Of a stretch of 29,935 bases of DNA, positions 7,393 through 15,965 are shown in pieces. A program made the position numbers and the translations under genes. Source of the stretch: Verrucomicrobia bacterium UBA1727. GTDB taxonomy: Bacteria > Verrucomicrobiota > Kiritimatiellia > RFP12 > UBA1067. The stretch lies in NCBI GenBank assembly GCA_002315875.1, contig DCIL01000099.1, positions 1 to 29,935 of the forward strand, read 5' to 3'. Under the pieces are notes generated by a model that saw nothing but the letters and a program-made list of their open reading frames with translations, searched no databases and was not told the DNA's origin. How positions within the stretch are numbered: the first letter of the stretch is position 1; each line of letters opens with the position of its first letter.

Positions 7393-8792
7393 TTCGTTCC
7401 TCCCGTGGCATATTCGTAATCAAGTTCGTTGCGCGCGAAGACGCGATCGGCGCGACGCGGAGGCGGAGTGGTTACGACAATGCCGAAATCTTCCGGATGC
7501 GCGGCAATCGGCGAATGGACGGTGAGTGCGAAGCGATGCCAGAAACAGCTCTGGATGAGTCCCTCTCGAGCGAGACGCTTCACATAACGCTCCGCCTCAC
7601 GCTGCTCTTTCTTGGTCTCGGTGGGGAAATCGTACATCAGATAGGCGTGAACGTAAATGCCGTAGCGCCTGAACGATCTGAGCACCTTCTCCGCCGAAGT
7701 GAGAGTGATGCCCTTCTTCATCAACGCGAGCAGCCGATCGTTCGCGCATTCGAGTCCGCCGGAGACGGCGATGCATCCGCTCTTCGCCATAAGACGCACC
7801 AATGTCGGAGTGAACGCGGAATCAAAGCGAATGTTTCCCCACCACTCGACTTCGAGTCCGCGGCGAAGGATCTCCTCCGCAACCTCACGAATGAGTTTCG
7901 GCGGCATCGCCTCGTCCACGAAATGGACGCGCCGCACCGATTGCGCCTCGATGGCGTCCACAATCGCCGCGGCGGACGGCATGCGGAACTCGCCGATGTA
8001 AGGCAGGCAGACATCACAGAAGGTGCATCGATGCCAGTAGCAGCCCTGCGCCATCACGAGCTTCACCCACTTGCCAGAGGTCCAGAGCGAAGTCATGAAG
8101 TTATCGGTCTCGACAATGTCGAAGTATTCGCTCCAGTCGATGCCGCGATAGCAAGGTGCGACAAACGGCTCCTCAATTGGAGAATCAAGCTGGAACTCGT
8201 CAAAATACCTTAGCGGACGCCGATCGGTCATCTCGCGCAACTCGGTATTGACATAGCCGCCGCCGAGACAGGTTTTCACCTTCGGATACTTGCGCTTGAG
8301 ACGCCGCGCGATCTTAAACGCACCGACGAGCGTACCGGGGAACGGACAGGTAATCCAGACCTCGGTCGGTTTAACCTCTGCCATCGCCTCATCGAGATGT
8401 TTCGCGAGCGGACGGTCTATGACACTGCGGCGGCGCACGAGTTTCTCGACGACACCGAAATCGTCCACCCGCTGGCAGAGATGCTCGGCGTAGCGGGCAA
8501 AGCCGAACTCCACGTCCACCTCGTCACGAATCCGCAGCGCTATATCCTCAATCGCCGCGCTCGCTTCGCGTTTGGTTTCGGGCGGCGCACTGCCGGAGAG
8601 AAACTCAAGCAATTCGTCCGTGGTATCGTCGCCGAATTCAAGGAGCAGATCACGGACGACCTTGATGGAAAGATCGCGTTGTTCCGCGGCTATCCCGTGC
8701 GCATCCATCCACCCCAGCAGGTGCATCGTCGCCGGATACGGCGTATTCGTCTGGAGGAGCGGAGGGGTGAGCAGCAGGATCTTTCGCTTCAA
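7389..8792 (-). CDS. B12-binding-domain radical SAM protein
   Basis: 467 residues from a TTG start 3 bases after the transketolase stop; an AAGGAG lies inside the end of the transketolase gene. The N-terminal region (about 1-190) resembles a cobalamin-binding Rossmann fold (PPLLQTNTPYP, then LGGGYVN at about 176-182). The radical-SAM cluster motif is C251-x4-C256-x2-C259, not the usual CX3CX2C; a further Cys262 follows. GGLEC near 345 fits the SAM-binding strand. Reaction unknown: relatives do methylations, ring contractions and rearrangements. Overlap with the FkbH-like gene suggests a shared substrate. The protein probably acts in the cytoplasm, as no signal peptide is visible. Confidence 0.8.
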   Translation of the reverse strand: MKRKILLLTPPLLQTNTPYPATMHLLGWMDAHGIAAEQRDLSIKVVRDLLLEFGDDTTDELLEFLSGSAPPETKREASAAIEDIALRIRDEVDVEFGFARYAEHLCQRVDDFGVVEKLVRRRSVIDRPLAKHLDEAMAEVKPTEVWITCPFPGTLVGAFKIARRLKRKYPKVKTCLGGGYVNTELREMTDRRPLRYFDEFQLDSPIEEPFVAPCYRGIDWSEYFDIVETDNFMTSLWTSGKWVKLVMAQGCYWHRCTFCDVCLPYIGEFRMPSAAAIVDAIEAQSVRRVHFVDEAMPPKLIREVAEEILRRGLEVEWWGNIRFDSAFTPTLVRLMAKSGCIAVSGGLECANDRLLALMKKGITLTSAEKVLRSFRRYGIYVHAYLMYDFPTETKKEQREAERYVKRLAREGLIQSCFWHRFALTVHSPIAAHPEDFGIVVTTPPPRRADRVFARNELDYEYATGGTK

Positions 8793-8795
8793 GCC

Positions 8796-10751
8796 TTACA
8801 CCAGCTCCTTGGCGATGGTGTAAAGATTCTCGGCCGTGAAGCCGAACTCCTTCGCCAGCACCTTGTACGGAGCAGAGGCGCCGAAGTCGTCCTTGGTGAG
8901 GAACTTCGTGGTCTTGTAATCGAGACGGAAGCGGTCCCACCCGAAACGCGAACCTGCCTCGACGATGACGCGCTTGGTCATCATCTCGGGCGCGATGTAC
9001 TCGCGGTAGGTGCACTTCTGTTCGAAGAAGCGCTTGACGGAAGGCATAGAAACGACGCGAACCGAGCGGTTTTCTTCGTCCCAGATGCGATGGGCGACAT
9101 CAAGCGCGATCGCGACTTCACTGCCGGTGGCGATAAAGAGAATCGTGTCCTTATCCTGACGGCCCGCCTGCCAGAGGATGTAGCCGCCCTTCGCCACGCC
9201 CTCGGCACTCGTACCTTCGAGCACGGGGATGTTCTGACGGGTGGTCATGATGCAACTCGGACCCTTGGCGTTCATCAGCATCTCAACCCAGCAGTAGCCG
9301 GTCTCGTTCGCGTCCGCCGGACGCCAATCGGTGACGTTCGGAATCGTGCGGAGCGCCGCGAGCTGTTCGATCGGCTCGTGCGTGGGGCCGTCCTCACCGA
9401 CGTAGAAGCTGTCGTGGGAGAAGACGAACATGGAAGGAACGTTCATGATTGCCGCGAGACGGATTGCGGGACGGCAGTAATCGGAGAAGACGAAGAACGT
9501 CGCACCGAATCCGCGCAGATCCTCATAGGCGGTGATGCCGTTGACGATTGCGGACATCGCTATCTCGCGCACACCGAAATGGATATTGCGTCCAGAGAAA
9601 TCCTCGGCACTGATCCAACCGTACTTCTTGAGTCCGGTCTTGTTGGATCCCTCAAGGTCGGCGGAACCACCGAGGAAGTTCGGCATCACGTCCGCCAACG
9701 CATTCATCACCGTCGAATTGGCCGCACGGGTGGCGATCGGTTTTTCGGGATCGAACTTGGGAAGCGCCGCAAGGAGCTGTTCGCGAGTGATCGGCGCGGC
9801 GGCGGGAGCGGACTTCGCCGCCTCCTTCTCTGCCTTCACCTCGGCATTGCGCCAGCGATGGCAGAGCGCACCGCGCTGAGCGAACACCTCGTAGACCTCG
9901 GGCGCGACCTCAAAACTCTTCGCAGGATCAAATCCGAGCGCGGTCTTGGTGGCAGCGACTTCGTCCGCCCCGAGCGGAGCACCGTGACAGTCGGCGGTGT
10001 TGCACTTATTGGGCGCGCCCTTGCCGATCACGGTCTTCGCGATGATCATCACCGGCACCTCGGCAATCTTGATCGCCTTCAGATACGCGCGGTGGATCTC
10101 ATCGAAGTTGTGTCCGTCGATCTCGAGCACCTTCCATCCGTACGCCTCGAAGCGCTTCTTCGCATCGTCGCGATTGGTATCGGTGACATGGCCTTCGATC
10201 TGGATGTCGTTGAAATCGTAGATGGCGATGAGTCCACCGAGCTTGAGCGTGCCAGCGAGCGAGGCCGCCTCGTGACTGATGCCCTCTTCGATATCACCGT
10301 CGCCCATGAACACCCAGGTGCGGTTGGTGCGGCCTTTTTTCTTCGCTGCGATCTGCATGCCGACCGCCATCGCAAAGCCCTGTCCGAGGGGACCTGTCGT
10401 CACCTCGACACCGGGCATCACACCGCGCTCGGGATGTCCCGCACAGCGAGAGCCGAACTGGCGGAAGGTCTTGAGTTCGTCCATCGTCACCGAATCGGGA
10501 CGAGAAAGATGGGTGAGCGCATAAACGAGTGGGCTGGCGTGGCCGCCGGAGAAAACCAGTCGGTCGCGATTCTTCCACGAGGGATCGCGGGGATCGACAT
10601 TAAGATGCCTGAGCCAGAGCGTAGAAGCGAGATCCGCCATTCCCATCGCGGCGCCCGGATGCCCGGAATTCGCCTGCTCCACCATGTCCGCACAAAGACA
10701 GCGGATCGTATCCGCCGTCAACTTCAACTGTTCATTGGTAACTTTCATCAT
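8796..10751 (-). CDS. tkt: Transketolase
   Basis: 651 residues, the usual full length. Visible are SGHPG at 29-33, the thiamine diphosphate motif starting GDG at 150-152 with Asn181, PLGQG at 121-125, and VREIA in the pyrimidine domain with the expected catalytic Glu. An Ala/Pro-rich linker (about 310-325) joins the domains. It exchanges two-carbon units in the pentose phosphate pathway and would feed pentoses, such as arabinose released by GH127, into central metabolism. Two ATGs are in tandem. GGAG lies 7 bases before the second (10748) and 4 before the first (10751), so 10748 may be the real start. It is the first gene after the promoter at 10774-10779. Confidence 0.95.
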   Translation of the reverse strand: MMKVTNEQLKLTADTIRCLCADMVEQANSGHPGAAMGMADLASTLWLRHLNVDPRDPSWKNRDRLVFSGGHASPLVYALTHLSRPDSVTMDELKTFRQFGSRCAGHPERGVMPGVEVTTGPLGQGFAMAVGMQIAAKKKGRTNRTWVFMGDGDIEEGISHEAASLAGTLKLGGLIAIYDFNDIQIEGHVTDTNRDDAKKRFEAYGWKVLEIDGHNFDEIHRAYLKAIKIAEVPVMIIAKTVIGKGAPNKCNTADCHGAPLGADEVAATKTALGFDPAKSFEVAPEVYEVFAQRGALCHRWRNAEVKAEKEAAKSAPAAAPITREQLLAALPKFDPEKPIATRAANSTVMNALADVMPNFLGGSADLEGSNKTGLKKYGWISAEDFSGRNIHFGVREIAMSAIVNGITAYEDLRGFGATFFVFSDYCRPAIRLAAIMNVPSMFVFSHDSFYVGEDGPTHEPIEQLAALRTIPNVTDWRPADANETGYCWVEMLMNAKGPSCIMTTRQNIPVLEGTSAEGVAKGGYILWQAGRQDKDTILFIATGSEVAIALDVAHRIWDEENRSVRVVSMPSVKRFFEQKCTYREYIAPEMMTKRVIVEAGSRFGWDRFRLDYKTTKFLTKDDFGASAPYKVLAKEFGFTAENLYTIAKELV

Positions 10752-10773
10752 TCGTCTCCATTAAAGGTTTCGT

Positions 10774-10781
10774 ATTATACC
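10774..10781 (-). promoter_or_regulatory. Extended -10 promoter for the transketolase operon, overlapping a stop codon
   Basis: The minus strand reads GTGGTATAATACG, with TATAAT at 10779-10774. The TAA stop of the histidine phosphatase gene (10777-10775) lies within the hexamer. The start codon is 22 bases downstream. No good -35 is seen. Confidence 0.75.
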
Positions 10782-11464
10782 ACTTTTCCTCCGACTCCGC
10801 ATATCCCATCGGAAAGTCCAGCCCTCACCAACGCATACTCACGCGAGCCGTCCGCCCTTACGAATATCGCCCCGCCATCGAGGAATCGGGTCCAGTTCTC
10901 ACGGGTAAATTCCGCCACGGCCTTTTTCGCCGCGAGGAATGCCGCGATGTAGCAGTCGTGCGTGGCGACAACGCAAAGATGCAGCGTGAAACGATCGAGC
11001 AGCCAGCGCTCACACTCGTCGGTTGCCGCATAGAGATTCTTAAAGCCGCGCTGCTCGCCGGTACGGAAATACTCGAAACAGGCGTTGAAGAAGTTCTCGG
11101 GACGAAACACGTCCAGCACCTGGGCGGGATCGTCATAATAGAACGAGCCGTTGCCGAATTTCTCCTCGACGGGAATCTCGGCCCCGGCAAGTCCCATCCC
11201 TTCGGCTACGAGCGCGGCAGTCATGCGGGTGCGCGTAAGCGGTGAAGAGAAGAACTGGACGCCGAGCGGCGCGAGCGGAGATAAAACATGGCCGAGTTCG
11301 CGTGCAGTGCGGCACCCTTCATCCGTCAGCGCCAGCGCGTCCCCGAAGGTAGGATCGTTTGGGTCCATCTTCGGACGCTCCGCGTGGCGCACCATCAGGA
11401 TAGCGCGATCGCCGTTCAGAACGCGCGCGACGAAGTCCTGAACCGTTATGATCGAGTCGCTCAT
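10775..11464 (-). CDS. Histidine phosphatase (phosphoglycerate-mutase-like) protein
   Basis: 229 residues. The branch-1 signature is LMVRHAE, with RH at 26-27 (His27 would be phosphorylated). SSPLTRTR supplies phosphate-binding Arg, and the second catalytic His is in ATHDCY at about 169. No signal peptide, so probably cytoplasmic; the substrate cannot be told. I chose the ATG at 11464 (MSDSII) because it overlaps the lipoprotein stop by 4 bases; an upstream in-frame start at 11518 would run far into that gene. The last codons double as the promoter of the next operon. Confidence 0.8.
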   Translation of the reverse strand: MSDSIITVQDFVARVLNGDRAILMVRHAERPKMDPNDPTFGDALALTDEGCRTARELGHVLSPLAPLGVQFFSSPLTRTRMTAALVAEGMGLAGAEIPVEEKFGNGSFYYDDPAQVLDVFRPENFFNACFEYFRTGEQRGFKNLYAATDECERWLLDRFTLHLCVVATHDCYIAAFLAAKKAVAEFTRENWTRFLDGGAIFVRADGSREYALVRAGLSDGICGVGGKVV

Positions 11465-12135
11465 TTCAGATTGGCGATGGCATCTGCCGTAGCGCAGTCG
11501 GTAAGCGCCGCGAGGCACCAGGTTTGCATTGTCGCACTACTCGTCGACTTGGAAGAGGAGATTCCGAAGAGCGGAATGAGTCCGAAGACATTCGTCTCGT
11601 AGCGCTGGGTGAGGTCGCGATGGTGGATGAGGCGTCCCGTCTTCGCATCGCGGATTCTAAGTGACGCATGCCACTGCACCGCACCGTAGTCACAGAAGAA
11701 CACCGTGAAGAGATTCCAGGCGATGCGCTTCCATTCATCACCGTTATCCACGAACGGACCGTCAAAGGCGACCTCGACGATGCAGCTGGGATTGATGTCA
11801 GTAACGATGAGACCCGCACGCTCGAAGGTATCGACGGCGCGCCTCAAAAACATGTCGGTCGAACGACGCTGCGGAACGAAGGTGGACACCGGAACGGTTT
11901 CGTAGTAGCCGGGATGGTAGTAACGATAGCCGCAATAACCGGGCACGTAGACCGTCTGAAAACCGTGGATCGCCTCGTATTCGGTAAGGACCGTCGCAAA
12001 GCCGCGGACGGACACCGTGAGATTGGTGTTGGCGCCGGCAGCGACCTTCACCTCTGGATACTTGGTCTCGTTAAAGGTCCAGCAACCGGACAATGCCGCG
12101 GCTGCAAGCAACGTGGTCAAAGTTTTGAAATACAT
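11461..12135 (-). CDS. Lipoprotein of unknown function
   Basis: 224 residues. A type II signal peptide ends in the lipobox LSGC, with Cys18 to be lipidated. The mature part has a Tyr/Pro/Gly-rich patch (CGYRYYHPGYYETVP, about 68-82) and a Ser-rich segment near the C-terminus (SSSKSTSSAT). The phrase LRRAVDTFERAGLIV recalls lipoproteins that sit in the outer membrane periplasmic leaflet, but I do not recognise a named family. The gene is joined to its neighbours by TGATG upstream and ATGA downstream, so it belongs to one tightly coupled operon. Confidence 0.7.
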   Translation of the reverse strand: MYFKTLTTLLAAAALSGCWTFNETKYPEVKVAAGANTNLTVSVRGFATVLTEYEAIHGFQTVYVPGYCGYRYYHPGYYETVPVSTFVPQRRSTDMFLRRAVDTFERAGLIVTDINPSCIVEVAFDGPFVDNGDEWKRIAWNLFTVFFCDYGAVQWHASLRIRDAKTGRLIHHRDLTQRYETNVFGLIPLFGISSSKSTSSATMQTWCLAALTDCATADAIANLK

Positions 12136-14111
12136 CAGCGATCCTTTACGAATGAAAAGTTCTTGAAGACGATATCATCGGTTGGTTGCTGGGTGCCGAT
12201 GAAGAGTCCAACCAGTCCAGTCTTCGCAAGATCGAAGTCCGTCTTGAACTCAAAGTCAGCATGATGCCATTCTCCGTCCGCCGCAAGCGCAATGTCCTTG
12301 CGGTCGTAGATGGTCTCGTTGGACCGAAGGATGATCTTGAACTTCGGGTTGGCATTCTCGCACTTGATCTTGTAATTAAAACCGAGTTTCCAATTTCCGT
12401 TATCGGCCGCGAGGAAGTTCTCGGTCAGAACGGCACTGATGCCGCCGCCCTTCTCGCACTGGATGAGATGATAGAGAACGGAACCATCCGTATCGCGTCC
12501 CGTTGCCTCAAACTTGACCATCCAGGACGGACAGCGTTGCCAGATCGAATGGATGGGTTTCGTCTCCTCAAGAAGATTCTTCGGCGGCAACGGCAACTTA
12601 ACCTTCTTCCATTCGGGACAGCTCCAATTGACTTCGACACGATCGGCAGCAAGCGGCATCTTCGCCTGTGTAGGCGCGGTGACAAGGTTGATGTCAACTT
12701 CGCCGGGCTTGCCCCTCACGAGCGCCTCGGGGAATTTCGTGACGAGCTTTCCGCCATACCAGAGGTTGGTCGCGGTCAGGACGAAATTGGACGAGATGAG
12801 CCATTGTCTAGGATCGTTGTGGCAATCGATGGCGACACCATCGGTCCTGCCGATGTACTTCCAATTGCATACGCCGGTGCTATAAGGGATGGAGCAGTCC
12901 TCGAAGACGAAGGTCTTCGGCTTGTCGACACCCATATTGCGTCCGAGGAAGAACGCGCGCGAAAGCGTCTGATCGACTCCACAAAGACGACGGAAGAAGA
13001 AATCCTCGCCCTGCGACTGCCGATCCTGGGGGCCGGGCTGTTTCTTCTTCATGCCCTTGCCCATTTCGCTCCACTTGTTCTTCGGAAGGTGCGAACCGTT
13101 GTATTCGTTGGCGATGATGGCCTCGTCCGCCCGGAAGACGTTGATGTCTTCCATCACCACCTTTTCGTTGGTGCCTTGAGGAAAGATCGCCTTGCAGGAA
13201 GTACCGAGGGTGAGATCGCGGTATACACCACTTTTTACGCAGCTCACGACGAGAGCGTTGTCCCCGACGTAGCTCCAGCAGTGCTCAACGAGAACATGCC
13301 GTCCGCCGTTCGAAAAACCGTCCGAACACATCATCGAACAAAGCTCCTTGATGTTGCGGAACTTACATCCGACGCCCCACCAGTTGCAAACCGTGAAGGT
13401 ACGCGAATCAACGAAGGTAAGTCCGTCGACGACAATGCCGTGGCCGCCGACGGAGAGGAGTCCGCGATTGGAATTCAACGACTGATCGTACTTGAAGACA
13501 TTGCTCATCGGATCGAGAACCATTCCGCGCCCGTGAATGAGCTTGCACTTGTGTTTCGAGGTAATCGCGACACGCGCATTGAGCACCGCACCGGGCGCGA
13601 CATAGATTTCGGTGATGTCGTTTCCGACGGGCAGTACGCCGTCCTTTCCTGGCGCATCGAGCCAGCCGTCAACATAAAGGCAGTTGGGCTTATCCTTCGC
13701 TGGCACATCGGTTTCGGGCGGATCCGCGAAAACCGAAAGGATGGACTTATCGAGATCGTTGAGCTGGATGCCGAAGTAGTCCGGCTTATCGAGATAGACG
13801 GAGATGACGCCGTTCTTGAAAGCATGGCGGAAGCGCTTCGCCGCGGGAAAGACCTTATATGACTTAACATCCTCACGGACTGCGATATCGACGCGTACGC
13901 CGTCGCCATCGAAGGCGAAGGCGGAGAAGCGGCGGTTCACGTCCCCGCCCCAGGTGCGGTCCGCCAGCAGCGACTTCTCGCAATGGTTGTAGACCGGAAT
14001 ACGTTCGGTGCGATCACCTTGGGTAACGCGCACGGCATACGCCTCATCGCGTTCAATGATCTTCGGATATTCGGGATAGATGATCAGCGTTGCAAGCAAA
14101 AGCGAAAACAT
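12135..14111 (-). CDS. Right-handed beta-helix glycoside hydrolase (GH28/GH49-like)
   Basis: 658 residues. An N-terminal beta domain (about 20-130) leads into a parallel beta-helix (about 165-450). The likely active-site rungs are CSDGFSNGG at 262-270 and YVGDNALVV at 281-289; they recall the D-G and G-D-D signatures of polygalacturonases and dextranases. Here the second acidic residue of GDD is Asn285, so the catalytic set is not standard. The last ~150 residues (FKIILRSNETIYDRKD onward) look like a carbohydrate-binding beta-sandwich. The N-terminus MFSLLLATLII is a minimal signal sequence. An AAAGGTG ribosome site fits the start. It sits 19 bases after the BatA-like gene, an unusual neighbour. 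Substrate unknown. Confidence 0.7.
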   Translation of the reverse strand: MFSLLLATLIIYPEYPKIIERDEAYAVRVTQGDRTERIPVYNHCEKSLLADRTWGGDVNRRFSAFAFDGDGVRVDIAVREDVKSYKVFPAAKRFRHAFKNGVISVYLDKPDYFGIQLNDLDKSILSVFADPPETDVPAKDKPNCLYVDGWLDAPGKDGVLPVGNDITEIYVAPGAVLNARVAITSKHKCKLIHGRGMVLDPMSNVFKYDQSLNSNRGLLSVGGHGIVVDGLTFVDSRTFTVCNWWGVGCKFRNIKELCSMMCSDGFSNGGRHVLVEHCWSYVGDNALVVSCVKSGVYRDLTLGTSCKAIFPQGTNEKVVMEDINVFRADEAIIANEYNGSHLPKNKWSEMGKGMKKKQPGPQDRQSQGEDFFFRRLCGVDQTLSRAFFLGRNMGVDKPKTFVFEDCSIPYSTGVCNWKYIGRTDGVAIDCHNDPRQWLISSNFVLTATNLWYGGKLVTKFPEALVRGKPGEVDINLVTAPTQAKMPLAADRVEVNWSCPEWKKVKLPLPPKNLLEETKPIHSIWQRCPSWMVKFEATGRDTDGSVLYHLIQCEKGGGISAVLTENFLAADNGNWKLGFNYKIKCENANPKFKIILRSNETIYDRKDIALAADGEWHHADFEFKTDFDLAKTGLVGLFIGTQQPTDDIVFKNFSFVKDR

Positions 14112-14130
14112 ATCACACCTTTCTCAGAAT

Positions 14131-15189
14131 TTAAGCCATTCGCCGCGAGGCGGACATTGACAGCGAAACTGCCGCGAGCACAAGCGCCGCTCCCATGAAC
14201 AAGAACCACGCGAAATGTTCACGCCAGCGATTGTAGACGTCGGCATCGAGTTCAGTGGTCTCGAGCTTGTCAATTTCCTCGAGCGCCTTTTCAAGACTCG
14301 ACTTGTCCCCCACTGGAAAATACGCGCCGCCCGTGGTCTTCGCAATCGACTTGAGCTGCTTTTCGTCGAAGTTCATGTCCGCAAACTGAATAGATTTGCG
14401 GCCGAAGAAATCGCGTCCCATGATCGGCGTCTGCCGCGAGCGCGTGCCAACGCCGATCGTGTAGACCCTCACGCCCATCTTCGCCGCGGCCCTGGCGGCA
14501 TCGTCCGGCTCCACGGCGCCGGTGTTGGACACGCCGTCCGAAAGGAGAATCACGATCTTCGACGTGGGCTTCGCGTCCTTGAGCCGCGCGAGCGCGGTGG
14601 CGAGGCCATCACCGACCGCAGTCATCTGCTCGTCACGCGCAATGGCGTTGCCCTGGGCATCGACGGCAATGGACGGCACCGTCACTCCCTTCAAGACATT
14701 GCAGAGCGCCTCGTGGTCCGCCGTGAGCGGAGAACGGGTGGATGCATAACCGCCGAAGGTGATGAGTCCGATGAGATCATCGGGACGCTTCCTCACGAAT
14801 TCCCCGAAAAGTTCCTTGACGACATCGAGACGGGTCTTCATCTGGCTCACATTGCCCGCCCTCAGCACGGACGGCGCGGTGAAGTCGAGCGCCTCCATCG
14901 AGCCCGAGACATCAACGGTCATTGCGATCGCGATGGCGTCAACGGACTTCTTCTCGTGGGCTAGGGACGAGCGGGGACGCGCCGCGGCGATCACGAGGAA
15001 AGCGAGACCGGCAAGCAACAAGAGCGGCGAAAGAGCTGCGGCCTTGGCGCGCCAGCCCGCAGTCTTCGCAGGCAGCCGTGAAACGGCGCTGAACTTGATG
15101 CCGCCGCGATTGCCGCGACGGAGAAGCCGCCAAGCCGCGAGTCCGAGCGGAAGAAACAAAAGCAGCAACCAGGGATTAGCGAACGACAT
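14131..15189 (-). CDS. BatA-like membrane protein with von Willebrand factor A domain
   Basis: 352 residues from the second ATG (MSFANPW), chosen because AAGGGAG lies 6 bases before it. A membrane segment is at about 6-22, another at about 53-71, a VWA domain with MIDAS DVSGSM at 93-98, and a C-terminal membrane segment near 322-342. Further VWA features are the TFGGYAS strand and LLSDGVSN. BatA/BatB-type proteins act with MoxR ATPases in the cell envelope and are linked to stress tolerance and protein maturation; their exact job is unsettled. The start overlaps the previous gene. Confidence 0.85.
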   Translation of the reverse strand: MSFANPWLLLLFLPLGLAAWRLLRRGNRGGIKFSAVSRLPAKTAGWRAKAAALSPLLLLAGLAFLVIAAARPRSSLAHEKKSVDAIAIAMTVDVSGSMEALDFTAPSVLRAGNVSQMKTRLDVVKELFGEFVRKRPDDLIGLITFGGYASTRSPLTADHEALCNVLKGVTVPSIAVDAQGNAIARDEQMTAVGDGLATALARLKDAKPTSKIVILLSDGVSNTGAVEPDDAARAAAKMGVRVYTIGVGTRSRQTPIMGRDFFGRKSIQFADMNFDEKQLKSIAKTTGGAYFPVGDKSSLEKALEEIDKLETTELDADVYNRWREHFAWFLFMGAALVLAAVSLSMSASRRMA

Positions 15190-15964
15190 CGGCATCTCCC
15201 TTCAGATAGGCCCTCGCGGACTCGGTGGCGCCGTCGGCCATCTCGGGCGTCGCCTCGACTCCGGCGAACTTCACGAGGTCAGCGGACTCAAGAAACTTCT
15301 TCAGTTCATCACCGCCATCAAAACTCGCCAGGAATTCCTCGGTGGTGAGATTCGGCGCCTTGATGCCGTATTTGCGCTGGATGTAGCGACGCACGACCAT
15401 CGTGAGCTCCACATAGAAATCCTTGTAGCGTCCGCGTCCTGGCAGTCCCTTCTTCATCAGTCGATCAAGTTCGGCCCAGGCGCGCTCGATCGGGGACATG
15501 AAATGCTCGCGGACCCTGCGCGTGAGATAGCGCACGATCAGAAATACCGCCACACCGATGACAAGCAACGCCGCGAGCGCGAGCGCGATTTGTCCCACCA
15601 GCTTGAGCGAAAGCGGTGGCAGGTCTTTCTCGGGCTCGACCTCCATGGCTCCGGTCACTGGCTCACGCGCGCCTGGCGGATCGAAATAGACGGGACCGAT
15701 CACGCGGCCTTCGAAGGCAAACGGTGCGATGCGGTACTCCTTTGCGCACGGCTCCGGCGTCAGCAGCCAATGGGTGCAGTTCGCGGTCTCGTCCTCGTAA
15801 TCATCCGCCACCGTAAAACCACGAAAGCGTTCACGAAGGTCGATGCCGCGCGGGGTAACGGTAATGGCAGTCGAGCGAGCCACGTCGATTTGCTTTTCGC
15901 CCTCGATTTTAACATTGCCGTCCGAAAGCAGCACGGCCAGCAGCAATAGGGAAATCTTGATCAT
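15176..15964 (-). CDS. Single-pass membrane protein of the Bat/MoxR operon (DUF4381/BatD-like)
   Basis: 262 residues with start ATG at 15964, one base after the DUF58 stop; longer in-frame starts would lie inside that gene. A signal peptide (MIKISLLLLAVLLS) precedes a beta-rich periplasmic part, a membrane segment at about 120-148 (QIALALAALLVIGVAVFLIV), then a cytoplasmic helical tail of ~110 residues (AWAELDRLMKKGLPGRGRYKDFY). This architecture and position between DUF58 and VWA genes are typical of DUF4381/BatD-like partners. Family assignment rests mostly on context. Confidence 0.65.
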   Translation of the reverse strand: MIKISLLLLAVLLSDGNVKIEGEKQIDVARSTAITVTPRGIDLRERFRGFTVADDYEDETANCTHWLLTPEPCAKEYRIAPFAFEGRVIGPVYFDPPGAREPVTGAMEVEPEKDLPPLSLKLVGQIALALAALLVIGVAVFLIVRYLTRRVREHFMSPIERAWAELDRLMKKGLPGRGRYKDFYVELTMVVRRYIQRKYGIKAPNLTTEEFLASFDGGDELKKFLESADLVKFAGVEATPEMADGATESARAYLKGDADVVR

Positions 15965-15965
15965 C

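Noticed and set aside
8397..10952. 851-codon open frame on the plus strand
   Set aside because: It is antisense to transketolase and the radical-SAM gene, which carry full motifs. Codon bias of the real genes explains the open frame.
12186..13862. 558-codon plus-strand open frame
   Set aside because: Antisense to the beta-helix glycosidase; no domain motif and an Arg/Asp/Val-rich shadow composition.
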